Position numbers and translations under genes: made by a program
DNA from: Alphaproteobacteria bacterium
GTDB taxonomy: Bacteria; Pseudomonadota; Alphaproteobacteria; Rhodospirillales; Rhodospirillaceae
Length of the DNA stretch: 64,000 bases
Assembly (NCBI GenBank): GCA_030604885.1
Contig: JAUVUZ010000011.1
Span: forward strand, 1 to 64,000
Reading direction: 5' to 3'
Part shown: piece after piece, positions 1 to 8,373 of the stretch
Layout: each line of letters begins with the position of its first letter
Numbering within the stretch: the stretch's first letter is position 1
The notes under the pieces: model-generated
The model's database searches: none
Told to the model about the DNA's origin: nothing
What the model saw: only the letters and a program-made list of their open reading frames with translations

Positions 1-385
1 CGGCGAGCAGCCGGGCGCGGTCGGCGGCGATCGCCTCCACCGCGCGGGGACGGCTGGCGGCGATCGCGCGCAGCACCCAGGCGACGAACTCGGGCGCCGC
101 CACCGGACGCAGGCCGCCGCGCACCGCGTTGCCGAGCATCAGCCCGGGCAGCGCGAGGACATAACCGGGCAGCGCCACCGGATCGATGAAGAAGTCGCGG
201 ATCACGCCGCCCGTCGCATGGGGGTTGGCGGCGTCGCCGCGATACCAGACGACGCGGTGGCCGCGCCGCAGCAGCACCGCCGCCGCCACCGCCGCGCCCA
301 CGTCGCCGCCCACCACCGCCACCGAACGGCGCAGTGACTCGTCGGCGGGGGTGGCGAGATCGGGAATCGAGAGGGTCTCGCGCAT
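1..385 (-). CDS. FAD-dependent oxidoreductase, DadA/DAO-like, N-terminal part only
   Basis: This is the first 128 residues of a protein that runs off the left edge. It starts at the ATG at 385, five bases after the stop of the HPt gene, so the two are probably co-transcribed. Residues 20-42 form a strand-turn-helix (VAVVGGDVGAAVAAVLL) like the FAD-binding N terminus of DadA/DAO oxidoreductases. The following stretch (ATGGVIRDF, then a Pro/Leu-rich segment) resembles the NAGVI region of DadA-like proteins. Oddly, the usual GxGxxG reads GGDVGA, so the second and third glycines are replaced, and FAD binding may be impaired. Family assignment is by pattern only; substrate unknown. Confidence 0.6.
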   Translation of the reverse strand, partial: MRETLSIPDLATPADESLRRSVAVVGGDVGAAVAAAVLLRRGHRVVWYRGDAANPHATGGVIRDFFIDPVALPGYVLALPGLMLGNAVRGGLRPVAAPEFVAWVLRAIAASRPRAVEAIAADRARLLA

Positions 386-390
386 CGTCG

Positions 391-993
391 TCACCCCACC
401 GGCCAGGATGCGGCGAGGGCGTCGAGACGGGCGGGCGCGAACACCGCGACCGGGAAGCCCAGCCCCGCCACCGGCGCGCCCACCACCGCGAGATCGGGCG
501 CGCGGCCGGGCGGCACCTCGGCGAGGGCGGCGGCGTCGGCCAGGGGGAACGCCAGCCCCAGGCGCTGCTCGATGATGTGGGCGAGCACCGCCGCCGAGGC
601 GGGCGGCAGCCCCGCCAGGACCACCCGCGCCGGGCCGGTGAAGGGCGGATGAACCGGGGTTTCGTCGCCGCTCAGCAGCGACGACCGCTGCGGCGCCAGG
701 GCCGCGATCTCGTCGGAAAAGTCCTCGCCCAGGCGGGCCACCTGCGCCACGTCGCGCGGGTCCGGCGCGCCCTCGGGCAGGGCGCGGAGGGCGATCTCGA
801 TCAGCGTCGCCACCGCCGAGAGCCGGGCGAACCCGGCCGACCCGGCGGACCCGGCGAACTTGTGGACGTCGGCCACCAGGGCCTCGCGCCCGCCGCCCGG
901 GGCCGCGCACCATGCCGCCAGCGCCTCGGCGAACGCCTCCCCTTTCGGGCGCATCGCCGCCACATAGCCTTCCACCACCGCGTCCAGCCCCAT
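391..993 (-). CDS. HPt-domain phosphotransfer protein
   Basis: A 200-residue protein whose first ~100 residues look like a histidine phosphotransfer domain. The motif HKFAGSAGSAGF around His44 matches the HPt phosphorylation site (usual form HxLxGSAGxxG). The C-terminal ~90 residues look like a degenerate alpha/beta receiver-like fold, but no phosphorylatable Asp pocket is obvious. It lies 10 bp after the receiver gene and 5 bp before the oxidoreductase gene, suggesting one operon in which phosphate passes between the receiver and this protein. The cognate kinase is not obvious; the PAS kinase starting at 1611 is divergently transcribed and is one candidate (inference). Confidence 0.75.
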   Translation of the reverse strand: MGLDAVVEGYVAAMRPKGEAFAEALAAWCAAPGGGREALVADVHKFAGSAGSAGFARLSAVATLIEIALRALPEGAPDPRDVAQVARLGEDFSDEIAALAPQRSSLLSGDETPVHPPFTGPARVVLAGLPPASAAVLAHIIEQRLGLAFPLADAAALAEVPPGRAPDLAVVGAPVAGLGFPVAVFAPARLDALAASWPVG

Positions 994-1003
994 GCTTCCC
1001 CCC

Positions 1004-1393
1004 TCAGGCGTCCCGCTCCGCCGGACTCCACGCCGCCCGCACCGCGTCGGCCAGATGCAGCGGATCGAAGGGCTTGGCGATGTGCCCGACCACCCCTTCC
1101 CGCCCCTCGACCGCCCGCGCCGCGTCGACGGCGCCGCTCAGCACCAGCACCGGCACCGCCGCCAGCGACGGGTGGCGGCGCATCGCCGCGATCAGCTCCG
1201 CCCCCGAGAGACCGGGCATGCTGAGGTCGATCAGCACCATCTGCGGCACCCAGGCGCCGCCCGCGTCCTTCAGGAACGCCGCGCCGTCGCGCCAGCAGCG
1301 CACCTCGAACCCGCCGATCTCGGCCAGGGCAAATCGCACGATCTCGCGGATGTCGGGGTCGTCGTCGACAAAGGCGAGGCGTTCGAGCCGCAT
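1004..1393 (-). CDS. single-domain response regulator (receiver)
   Basis: A 129-residue stand-alone receiver. It shows the acidic pocket (FVDDDPD, residues 8-14), the phospho-acceptor Asp56 in VLIDLSMPG and the conserved Lys in the IAKPF motif near the C terminus. No output domain follows. I chose the ATG at 1393 because GGGAG lies about 10 bases upstream; the in-frame extension further upstream is Arg-rich and unlike a receiver. It is the first gene of the receiver-HPt-oxidoreductase group, so it probably works as a phosphorelay intermediate or a protein-interaction output. Confidence 0.85.
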   Translation of the reverse strand: MRLERLAFVDDDPDIREIVRFALAEIGGFEVRCWRDGAAFLKDAGGAWVPQMVLIDLSMPGLSGAELIAAMRRHPSLAAVPVLVLSGAVDAARAVEGREGVVGHIAKPFDPLHLADAVRAAWSPAERDA

Positions 1394-1520
1394 CACGCTC
1401 ACTCTCCCACGGACTGCGAGCATTCGCATTCTGCAAAGCAAAATGCATCAGACCGGCGCGGCGCGCCACTGTTTTGCGGCCCGCGGCGGCGATGCCCCCG
1501 CGTCGCCCTCGGTTATCCCG

Positions 1521-1557
1521 TTGGAATTTGAATGGCCGTTGCATTACAAGGCTTAAT
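1521..1557 (+). promoter_or_regulatory. candidate sigma70 promoter of the PAS kinase
   Basis: The divergent gap between 1394 and 1610 becomes locally AT-richer here. Two overlapping sigma70-like pairs are readable: TTGGAA (1521) with TTACAA (1544) at 17-bp spacing, and TTGAAT (1528) with CTTAAT (1552) at 18 bp. Neither is a strong match. Either would place the start about 55-65 bases before the kinase ATG at 1611. Confidence 0.3.
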
Positions 1558-1610
1558 GGCACTCGGCGTGCATTGGGGCGGAAAACCATGACAACGGAAG
1601 CAGGCTGACG

Positions 1611-3197
1611 ATGTTGACCGAAGCCGCCGGAATCGACGGAGAGCACCCCGGGCGCCGCGACGCCTTCGACCAATTCCCGTTCCCCGCGCTGCTGATCGGC
1701 GCGGACGGCGGCGTCCGCCACGCCAACGACGCCGCCATCGCCCTCGCCGAACGCATCGAGGGCGGCCTCGACGCGCTCCTGCCGCTCCAGCACGCCGCCT
1801 ACATGGAGGAGGCCCGGCGCACCCCCGGCACCGCCGTGGCCGCCTGCACCCGCGCCTACGACACCGACACCGTGCTGCAATGGAGCTATCGCGCGGTGGA
1901 CGACCATCTGACGATGTTCGCCGCCGACATCAGCGGCCTGTCGCGGTTCGCCGACAGCCTCGCCGCCTCCCACGACCGGCTGCTGCGCTCGGAAACCCTG
2001 CTGCGCGGCTTCATCGAGCACGTGCCGCTGGCGGTGGCGATGTTCGACCGGGAGATGCGCTACCTCCTCGCCAGCCGCAAATGGCGCGAGGATTTCGACT
2101 TTCTCCCCGCCGATCTCGAAGGCCGCAGCCATTATCAGCTGGTGGCCCCCACCGACGCCGCCCGCGCCCGCCACGCCCGCGCCCTGGCGGGGGAGCCGAC
2201 GCCGCCGGTGGAGATCACCTACACCCGCCCCGACACCGGCGCCACCGAATGGCTGCGCACCCAGGCCCTGCCCTGGCGGCGCGACGACGGCGAGATCGGC
2301 GGCGTGCTGGTGTTCGCCGAGATCATCACCGCCCGCAAGCTCGCCGACGACGCCCGCGAACGCCGCCAGGCGGCGCAGCGCGAGCAGCAGAAGCTCGAAG
2401 CCCTCGGCACCCTCGCCGCCGGCATCGCCCACGAGATCGGCTCGCCGATCCAGTACGTCAGCAACAACCTCGCGTTTCTCGAAGGCGCCGCCGCCGACCT
2501 GATCGCCCTGATCGGCGCCTACCGCGCCGCGATCGAGGGCGCCGCGCTTTCGGACAACGCGCGCCGCAGCGTCGCCGAGGCGGAGGCGAGCGTCGACCTG
2601 CCGTTCCTGCGCCGCGAGTGCGCCGACGCGGCGGCCCAGGCCCGCGCCGGGGTGGAAACCGTCAGCCGCATCGTCGCCGCGATCAAGACCTTCGCCACCC
2701 CCGGCGGACCGGACGCGGGCCCCGCCGACGTCAACGCCCTGGTGCGCGACACCGTGCTGCTCTCCCGCGCGCGCTGGAAGCCCCACGCCACCCTCGACAC
2801 CGACCTGGACCCCACCCTGCCGCTGGTGCTGGCGCACGCCGACCAGCTCGGCCAGGCGCTGCTCAACATCGTCGTCAACGCGGCGCAGGCGATCGCCGAC
2901 GCCGAGCGCCCCGGGCGCATCGGCATCCGCACCCGCGACCGCGGCAGCCATGTGGAAATCGTCGTCGAGGACAACGGCGTCGGCATTCCCGAGGCGCGCA
3001 TCGGGCGGATCTTCGAGCCGTTCTACACCACCCGCGCGCCGGGCGGCGGCAGCGGCCAGGGCCTGGCCATCGCCCACGCCATCGTCACCCGCGCCCACGG
3101 CGGCGAGATCGCCTGCGAAAGCCGCCCCGGGGAATACACCCGCTTCACCGTTTCCCTCCCCTATCGCTCGCCCGACCGGCCGGAGGCCGCCCCATGA
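1611..3197 (+). CDS. PAS-domain sensor histidine kinase
   Basis: A 528-residue cytoplasmic kinase without membrane segments. Residues 1-120 resemble a divergent PAS, 140-235 are a clearer PAS (FDREMRYL, then a WLRTQALP strand), and then comes a short coiled segment leading to the H box GIAHEIGSPIQYVSNN with the phospho-acceptor at His274. The N box (LLNIVVNAAQAI), G1 (VEDNGVGIP), F (IFEPFYTTR) and G2 (GGGSGQGLA) motifs are all present. The H box is a variant of the HEINTPIQ type often seen in kinases paired with HDOD regulators. The stop overlaps the start of the next gene (ATGA), so kinase and regulator form a cognate pair. Confidence 0.88.
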   Translation: MLTEAAGIDGEHPGRRDAFDQFPFPALLIGADGGVRHANDAAIALAERIEGGLDALLPLQHAAYMEEARRTPGTAVAACTRAYDTDTVLQWSYRAVDDHLTMFAADISGLSRFADSLAASHDRLLRSETLLRGFIEHVPLAVAMFDREMRYLLASRKWREDFDFLPADLEGRSHYQLVAPTDAARARHARALAGEPTPPVEITYTRPDTGATEWLRTQALPWRRDDGEIGGVLVFAEIITARKLADDARERRQAAQREQQKLEALGTLAAGIAHEIGSPIQYVSNNLAFLEGAAADLIALIGAYRAAIEGAALSDNARRSVAEAEASVDLPFLRRECADAAAQARAGVETVSRIVAAIKTFATPGGPDAGPADVNALVRDTVLLSRARWKPHATLDTDLDPTLPLVLAHADQLGQALLNIVVNAAQAIADAERPGRIGIRTRDRGSHVEIVVEDNGVGIPEARIGRIFEPFYTTRAPGGGSGQGLAIAHAIVTRAHGGEIACESRPGEYTRFTVSLPYRSPDRPEAAP

Positions 3198-4420
3198 CCC
3201 TGCGCACCAGCATCCTGTTCGTGGACGACGACCCGATGGTTCTCCAGGGGTTGCGACGCGCCCTGCACCGCCGCGCCGAGGCGTGGTCGATGCGCTTCGT
3301 CGACGGCGCCGAGGCGGCGTTCGCGGAAATGGACCGCGACCCCGCCGAGGTGGTGGTGAGCGACCTGCGGATGCCGGGCATGGACGGCGTGCAGTTCCTC
3401 GACCGCATCGCCGCCCTGTGGCCGCGCACGGTGCGGATCATCCTCTCCGGCCAGACCGAGCGGGAAACCCTGCTGCGCGCCATCGGCCCGGCGCCCCAGT
3501 TCCTCGCCAAGCCGTGCAGCGCCGAGCGCCTGGAGCACGTGATCTCCCGCGGGCTGCGCCTGCGCAACCTGCTGGGCGCGCCGGAATTCCTCGAGCAGAT
3601 CGGCCGCCTGCGCGCGCTGCCCAGCCCGCCCGGCATCTACCTCCGCCTGATGGAGGCGATCCGCAACGACGCCGCCCCCCTCGACGCGGTGGCGCGAATC
3701 GTCGCCGAGGACGTGGCGTTCTCGGCGCGGCTGCTGCAAATCGCCAACTCGCCGATTTTCGCCCTGCCGATGACGATTTCCGACGTGGGCCACGCCACCC
3801 GCCTGCTGGGTCTCGAAACCGTGCGGGCGCTGGCGCTCACCCACGGCATGCTCGCCTCCCTCGACGGCCGCGACCTGGGCGGCCTGCCGGTGGACGCGCT
3901 GTGGATCGACGGTCTGCAGTGCGGCGCGGTGGCGCGCCACGTGGCGATGGCGGCGCGCGCCCCCACCGAGCACGTCAACGAGGCCCAGCTGGCGGGCATG
4001 CTTCACGGCATCGGCCAGCTGCTGCTGGCGCTCAACGACCCGCGCCGCCACCGCGCCGCGCGCGCCGCCGCCGGTGCCGGGCAACTGAGCCTCACCGCCG
4101 CCGAGGAGAAGCTGTTCGGCTTCAACCACGCGCTGGCGGGCGGCTATCTGCTGCATCTCTGGGGGTTCCCCGACGCGGTGGTGGAAGGGGTGATCGGCTG
4201 GCCGTGCCCGTCGCGCCTCGGCAACCTGCCCAACCTGCCGACCACCGCCGATTTCGTCCACGTGGCGCACCTCGCCATCGCCCTCGACCGCCAGGGCAGC
4301 GGCGCGGCGGAGGTCGCCGAGGCGGGCGGCGACGTCGACCGCCTGGCCGAGATCGCCCCGCCGGGCGACCTCGCGCGGTGGATCGCCACCTGCCCCCACC
4401 TCGGCCCCGCGACGCTCTGA
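3194..4420 (+). CDS. HDOD-domain response regulator
   Basis: A 408-residue two-domain protein. The receiver spans residues 5-120, with acidic residues FVDDDP, phospho-acceptor Asp57 in VVVSDLRMPGMDG and Lys in FLAKPC. The HDOD output domain spans about 135-330 (LPSPPGIYLRLMEAI, later LLQIANSPIF and LLGLETVRAL). HDOD domains are HD-GYP relatives that usually lack phosphodiesterase residues and act in signalling. The ATG overlaps the kinase stop by four bases, so it is translationally coupled to its likely kinase. The output target is unknown. Confidence 0.88.
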   Translation: MTLRTSILFVDDDPMVLQGLRRALHRRAEAWSMRFVDGAEAAFAEMDRDPAEVVVSDLRMPGMDGVQFLDRIAALWPRTVRIILSGQTERETLLRAIGPAPQFLAKPCSAERLEHVISRGLRLRNLLGAPEFLEQIGRLRALPSPPGIYLRLMEAIRNDAAPLDAVARIVAEDVAFSARLLQIANSPIFALPMTISDVGHATRLLGLETVRALALTHGMLASLDGRDLGGLPVDALWIDGLQCGAVARHVAMAARAPTEHVNEAQLAGMLHGIGQLLLALNDPRRHRAARAAAGAGQLSLTAAEEKLFGFNHALAGGYLLHLWGFPDAVVEGVIGWPCPSRLGNLPNLPTTADFVHVAHLAIALDRQGSGAAEVAEAGGDVDRLAEIAPPGDLARWIATCPHLGPATL

Positions 4421-4488
4421 ACGGGTTGATTTTCCGCCGCGAACGCGCGACCTTTCGACTCCCGCATGCTTGGCCGGAGTGCCCGCCG

Positions 4489-5013
4489 ATGAGTCAGCTG
4501 TTCCTGGTTTCCGTGGTCTGCCCCGATCGCTCCGGCCTCGTCGCCGCCATCGCCGAGCGGCTGTTCGAGCTGGGCGCCAACCTGGGCGACGCCGCGTTCG
4601 CGGTGCTGGGCGCGGGCGCCGAGTTCACCGCGGTGTGCGACATGCCCGACGACGTGACCGCCCCCGAGGTGGAGGCGGCGCTGCGCGAACTGCCGGAGAC
4701 CGGCGGCGGCGAGGTGAGCGTGCGGGCGTTCGGCTACGGCGAGGAAAAGGCGGACAGCGGCCGCATCACCCACCGCATCGAGGTGGGCGGCGGCGACCGG
4801 CCGGGACTGGTGGCGCGGCTGGCCGAGGTGTTCCAGCAATACGGCGCCAACATCGTGCGCCTCAACAGCACCCGCAGCGGCCGGGGCGCCCAGGCCGCCT
4901 ACGCGGTGCGGATCTCGGCGCACATCCCGGCGGCGTGCGCCGAGTCCTGCCTCAACACCGTCGCCAACACCGCGGGCGAGCTGGGCCTCACCTGCCGCGT
5001 CGACCCGGTCTGA
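4489..5013 (+). CDS. tandem ACT-domain protein, GcvR-like
   Basis: A 174-residue protein made of two ACT domains. The first (FLVSVVCPDRSGLVAAIAE, residues ~4-22) and second (IEVGGGDRPGLVARLAEVF, ~99-117) both carry the DRxGLV turn that binds small ligands in ACT domains. This layout matches the glycine cleavage system repressor GcvR and related amino-acid sensing proteins. No gcv genes are nearby, so a role in glycine regulation is only a family-based guess. The start at 4489 has a GGAG 13 bases upstream. It converges on the SDR gene, with ten bases between the two stops. Confidence 0.75.
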   Translation: MSQLFLVSVVCPDRSGLVAAIAERLFELGANLGDAAFAVLGAGAEFTAVCDMPDDVTAPEVEAALRELPETGGGEVSVRAFGYGEEKADSGRITHRIEVGGGDRPGLVARLAEVFQQYGANIVRLNSTRSGRGAQAAYAVRISAHIPAACAESCLNTVANTAGELGLTCRVDPV

Positions 5014-5023
5014 GGCGCTTTCC

Positions 5024-5872
5024 TCACGACTGCACGATCGTGCCGCCGTTGGGGTGCAGCACCTGACCCGACATGTACGACGCCTCCTCGCTGGCGAGGA
5101 AGACGTGGCACGAGGCCACCTCGTTGGGCTGGCCCGGCCGCTGCATCGGCGCCGAGGACCCGTGCTCCGACACCCGCTCCGCGTCGAACGACGCGGGGAT
5201 CAGCGGCGTCCAGATCGGCCCCGGCGCCACCGCGTTGACGCGGATGCCCTGCCCGACCAACTGGTCGGAGAGCGAGCGGGTGAAGGCGACGACGGCGCCG
5301 CGCGTCGCGGCGTAGTCGAGCAACCCGCCGGACCCCTTGTAGGCGGTGACCGAGGTGGTGTTGACGATCGCCGAACCGGGCTTCAAGTGCGGCAGCGCCG
5401 CCTGGGTGAGGAAGAACACCCCGAACACGTTGGTGCGGAAGGTGCGCACCAGTTGCTCCTCGGAAATGTCGGCGATGCTCTCGTCCACGTGCTGCTCGGC
5501 GGCGTTGTTGACGAGAACGTCGAGGCGGCCGAATTCGGCGACGATGTCGGCGATGGCGGCCTCGCAGAAGCTCTTGTCGCCCACGTCTCCGGCGCGCAGG
5601 AAGCTGCGCCCGCCCTCGGCGCGGATCAGCTCGGCGGTCTTCTTGGCATCCTCGTGTTCGTTCAGGTAGAGCACCGCGACGTCGGCGCCTTCGCGCGCCA
5701 TCGCCACCGCCACCGCGCGGCCGATGCCGGAATCGCCGCCGGAAATCGCCACCGCCTTGCCCTTGAGGCGGCCGCTGCCGGGGAAGCGCGGGGTGTAGTC
5801 CGGCTCCGGGTGCATTTCGCTTTCGTGCCCAGGCTGGCGGCTCTGGGTCTGCTCGGGCATGGTTTTGGACAT
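5024..5872 (-). CDS. SDR oxidoreductase, YghA/general-stress-39 type
   Basis: A 282-residue short-chain dehydrogenase of the extended-N-terminus type found among general stress proteins (YghA, GSP39). The NAD(P)-binding glycine motif is SGGDSGIGRAVA (residues ~44-55), NNAAEQ is the NNAG motif, and SVTAYKG supplies the catalytic Ser. The YxxxK motif reads YAATR, so the catalytic Lys is replaced by Arg (codon CGC). This may change or abolish activity. A strong GGAGGA six bases before the ATG at 5872 fixes the start. It is the most distal gene of a minus-strand stress group with MgtC- and DUF892-like genes. Confidence 0.85.
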   Translation of the reverse strand: MSKTMPEQTQSRQPGHESEMHPEPDYTPRFPGSGRLKGKAVAISGGDSGIGRAVAVAMAREGADVAVLYLNEHEDAKKTAELIRAEGGRSFLRAGDVGDKSFCEAAIADIVAEFGRLDVLVNNAAEQHVDESIADISEEQLVRTFRTNVFGVFFLTQAALPHLKPGSAIVNTTSVTAYKGSGGLLDYAATRGAVVAFTRSLSDQLVGQGIRVNAVAPGPIWTPLIPASFDAERVSEHGSSAPMQRPGQPNEVASCHVFLASEEASYMSGQVLHPNGGTIVQS

Positions 5873-6042
5873 GGTTTCCTCCGGGAAAGGATCCGCGGCG
5901 CGGACGGGACAGAGGCTCGTCTGCCGATTCGTTGGCCACGCCGGGAAATCGGAAAAACCGACGTGTTCCCCGTACCGTCGCGTCCGATTGACACGCGCCG
6001 CGGATTTGGTGGTTCAACGGGGCCGAGGCCCGCCGGGTTCCC

Positions 6043-6573
6043 CTATTGGGGGCCGTCGGGCGGGGTGGCGACATCCCGCTCGTGGGTCGGCCGGTCGGAG
6101 CGATAGCTGCGCGAGCGCGTGTCGATCAGCGCATCGAGCGGCTTCGCCATCAGCAGCAGCGCCAGCGTCACCGCGCCGCCCGCCGCGATGAACGGCCACG
6201 ACGCGAGGGCGCAGGCGATGCCGAGGGCGGCGGTCATCCACACCGTCGCCGCGGTGGTGAGGCCGTGGACCGACAGGTTGCGCCGGTCGCGCAGCACCAC
6301 CCCCGCGCCGACGAAGCCGATGCCGGTGAGCACGCCCTGGACGATGCCCTGAACCACGCGGCTCAGGGCATCCGGGTTCTCGCGCATGCCCTCCACCCGC
6401 ACCGCCACGATCGCCACCAGCGCCGCCCCCAGGCTCACGAGGCCGAGGGTGCGAATGCCGGTGGGCTTGCCGTGGAGATCGCGGTTGAGGCCGATCAGCA
6501 TGCCCACGGCGGTGGCGGCGAGCAGGCGGAACAGGCCGTCCCACTCGTCGGCGGTCAGCACGATGTCAGGCAT
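6043..6573 (-). CDS. MgtC/SapB-family membrane protein
   Basis: A 176-residue inner-membrane protein with about four or five hydrophobic helices. The N-terminal GMLIGLNRDLHGKPTGIRTL and the later VHGLTTAATVWMTAALGIA are the signature regions of the MgtC/SapB family. Members help survival at low magnesium, in acid or inside hosts, partly by acting on ATP synthase or phosphate uptake. It lacks the C-terminal ACT-like domain of Salmonella MgtC and so is the short SapB-like form. It lies 23 bp after the DUF892 gene and probably shares its transcript and the EcfG-type promoter upstream of that gene. Confidence 0.85.
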   Translation of the reverse strand: MPDIVLTADEWDGLFRLLAATAVGMLIGLNRDLHGKPTGIRTLGLVSLGAALVAIVAVRVEGMRENPDALSRVVQGIVQGVLTGIGFVGAGVVLRDRRNLSVHGLTTAATVWMTAALGIACALASWPFIAAGGAVTLALLLMAKPLDALIDTRSRSYRSDRPTHERDVATPPDGPQ

Positions 6574-6596
6574 GCGCGCTCACCTGGCCGCAAGGA

Positions 6597-7100
6597 TCAG
6601 CGGGCGGTGGCGTTGATGAAGGATTCCGCCAGCGCCGTGAGCTTGGCGTCGGTGGCCTTCTCCTCGTCGAGGGTCTGCTGCAGCACGCTCGCGCAGTCGG
6701 ACCGGCCGAGGGTGTTGGCCCACGCCACCAGGGTGCCGTAGCGCGCGATCTCGTAGTGCTCCACCGCCTGGGCCGCGCCGATCAGCGCGGCGTCGAGGAC
6801 GGTCTTGTCCTCCACCTCGCTGCCGATCTCCTCGGCCTCGTCGATGATGCCGTCGATCGCCGGGCACTTCACCGTGTCGGCCTCGACGCCGTGCATGCGG
6901 AACACCTGCTCGACCCGCTCCACGTGCGCCCGGGTCTCGATGCGGTGCGCCTCAAGCGACTGGCGGAGTTCGGCGGTGGTGGCCTTGGCGATCATCTCCT
7001 CGAGCGCGGAGAGGATGCGCTTCTCGGCGTAGTAGATGTCCTTCAGCTGGTGGACGAACAGGTCGTCCATGGTCTTGATGTCTTTGCTGAACAGTCCCAT
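6597..7100 (-). CDS. DUF892 ferritin-like protein (YciF type)
   Basis: A 167-residue all-helical protein of the YciF/DUF892 ferritin-like family. LFVHQLKDIYYAEKRIL opens helix 1, and the Glu/His pairs along the helices (AHRIETRAHVERVEQVF, AVEHYEIARYG) fit a di-metal four-helix bundle. Family members are induced by stress in many bacteria; their chemistry is unclear. The start at 7100 is fixed by AAGGAGGA six bases upstream. An EcfG-type promoter lies about 90 bases upstream, which agrees with a general stress role, and an MgtC-like gene follows 23 bp downstream. Confidence 0.88.
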   Translation of the reverse strand: MGLFSKDIKTMDDLFVHQLKDIYYAEKRILSALEEMIAKATTAELRQSLEAHRIETRAHVERVEQVFRMHGVEADTVKCPAIDGIIDEAEEIGSEVEDKTVLDAALIGAAQAVEHYEIARYGTLVAWANTLGRSDCASVLQQTLDEEKATDAKLTALAESFINATAR

Positions 7101-7191
7101 CGGTTTCCTCCTTCGGAGTGCTTTTGATGTGCCGCGCGCCCCGCGGGGGTGGCGCGGCGTGTTCGTTCCTGAATTGCGGGAGTGCCTGTTC

Positions 7192-7216
7192 AACGCCGCC
7201 CTCGGCGCATCGTTCC
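7192..7216 (-). promoter_or_regulatory. EcfG (general stress sigma) type promoter
   Basis: On the minus strand the sequence reads GGAAC, 16 bases, CGTT. This matches the known alphaproteobacterial EcfG consensus (GGAAC-N16/17-CGTT). It lies about 92 bases before the ATG of the DUF892 gene and points toward it. The match is short, but the gene it faces is a stress-type gene, which raises confidence. Confidence 0.6.
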
Positions 7217-7309
7217 GATGAAATCCGGCGGAGGAGTGATTACATCCGGGCGAGAGATCTGGTATTCCACCGCTCCACCGTTTTCAGCAGCCGAGCCAGC
7301 GTAAACCCC

Positions 7310-8320
7310 ATGAACACCCCCGACCGCCGCCTGTCCGTCGCCCCGATGATGGACTGGACCGACAGCCTGGACCGCCGTTTCCTGCGCCTCGTCACCCGGC
7401 GCACCCTGCTCTATACCGAGATGGTCACCGCCCAGGCGCTGATTCACGGCAACGTCGAGAGCCTGCTCGGCTACGACCCGGTGGAGCAGCCGCTGGCGCT
7501 GCAGCTGGGCGGCGGCGACCCGGAGATGCTGGCGAAGGCGGTGCGGATCGCGAACGGGCGCGGCTTCGCCGAAATCAACCTCAACGTCGGCTGCCCCTCG
7601 GACCGGGTGTCCGCCGGGCGCTTCGGCGCCTGCCTGATGACCGAGCCGGAGCTGGTGGCCGAGTGCGTGGCGGCGATGCAAGGCGCCACCGACCTGCCGG
7701 TGACGGTCAAGCACCGCATCGGCGTGGACGACACCGACAGCTACGCCGACCTCGTGCGCTTCGTCGAGACGGTTTCGGCGGCGGGCTGCCGCACCTTCGT
7801 GGTACACGCGCGCAAGGCCTGGCTCTCCGGCCTCTCGCCCAAGGAGAACCGCGAGGTTCCGCCGCTGCGCCACGACGTGGTGCACCGCCTCAAGGCGGAT
7901 TTCCCGCATCTCGAGATCGTCCTCAACGGCGGCATCCTCGACCTCGACGCCGCGCTTCCCCACATCGGCCCCACCGACGGCGTGATGATCGGCCGCGGCG
8001 CCTACGAGACGCCGTGGATTCTCGCCGCCGCCGACGCCCGGGTGTTCGGCGACCCCACCCCGCCCAAGACCCGCCGCCAGGTGGTGGAGGAGATCGCCGA
8101 GCTGGCGGCCCAAGTGGTGGCCGAGGGGCAGCCCCTCGCCCGCCTCACCCGCCATGTGATCGGCCTGTTCCACGGCTGCCCGGGGGCGAAAACCTGGCGC
8201 CGGATGCTGGGCGAGGACGCCCGCCAGCCCGAGTGGAACGGCCCTAAGGCGCCCGAGCTGGTGCGCCGCGCCGCCGCCCAGGTGCCCGCCGACTGCCTCG
8301 ACGAGCGCCCCGCCGCCTGA
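7310..8320 (+). CDS. dusA: tRNA-dihydrouridine synthase A
   Basis: A 336-residue flavoprotein that reduces uridine in the D-loop of tRNA (DusA acts at U20/20a in E. coli). The TIM-barrel starts with LSVAPMMDWTD, and the catalytic region NLNVGCPSDRVSAGRFGA holds the proton-donor Cys95. VKHRIGVDD, VHARKAWLSGLSPKENR and LNGGI are FMN/RNA-binding segments typical of DusA rather than DusB or DusC. The start at 7310 gives the normal family N terminus, although no good ribosome binding site is visible. The divergent gap to the DUF892 gene holds the EcfG site on the other strand. Confidence 0.93.
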   Translation: MNTPDRRLSVAPMMDWTDSLDRRFLRLVTRRTLLYTEMVTAQALIHGNVESLLGYDPVEQPLALQLGGGDPEMLAKAVRIANGRGFAEINLNVGCPSDRVSAGRFGACLMTEPELVAECVAAMQGATDLPVTVKHRIGVDDTDSYADLVRFVETVSAAGCRTFVVHARKAWLSGLSPKENREVPPLRHDVVHRLKADFPHLEIVLNGGILDLDAALPHIGPTDGVMIGRGAYETPWILAAADARVFGDPTPPKTRRQVVEEIAELAAQVVAEGQPLARLTRHVIGLFHGCPGAKTWRRMLGEDARQPEWNGPKAPELVRRAAAQVPADCLDERPAA

Positions 8321-8373
8321 CCGGAAAAACCGTGGCGGCGCGGCCCGGAATCCTCCATAAAGGGGCGATCACC

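Noticed and set aside
1394-1441. Earlier ATG for the receiver gene
   Set aside because: The extension is Arg-rich and unlike a receiver domain. The ATG at 1393 has GGGAG upstream.
7310-7312. EcfG-type element as a dusA promoter
   Set aside because: The GGAAC-N16-CGTT sequence is oriented away from dusA, on the minus strand.
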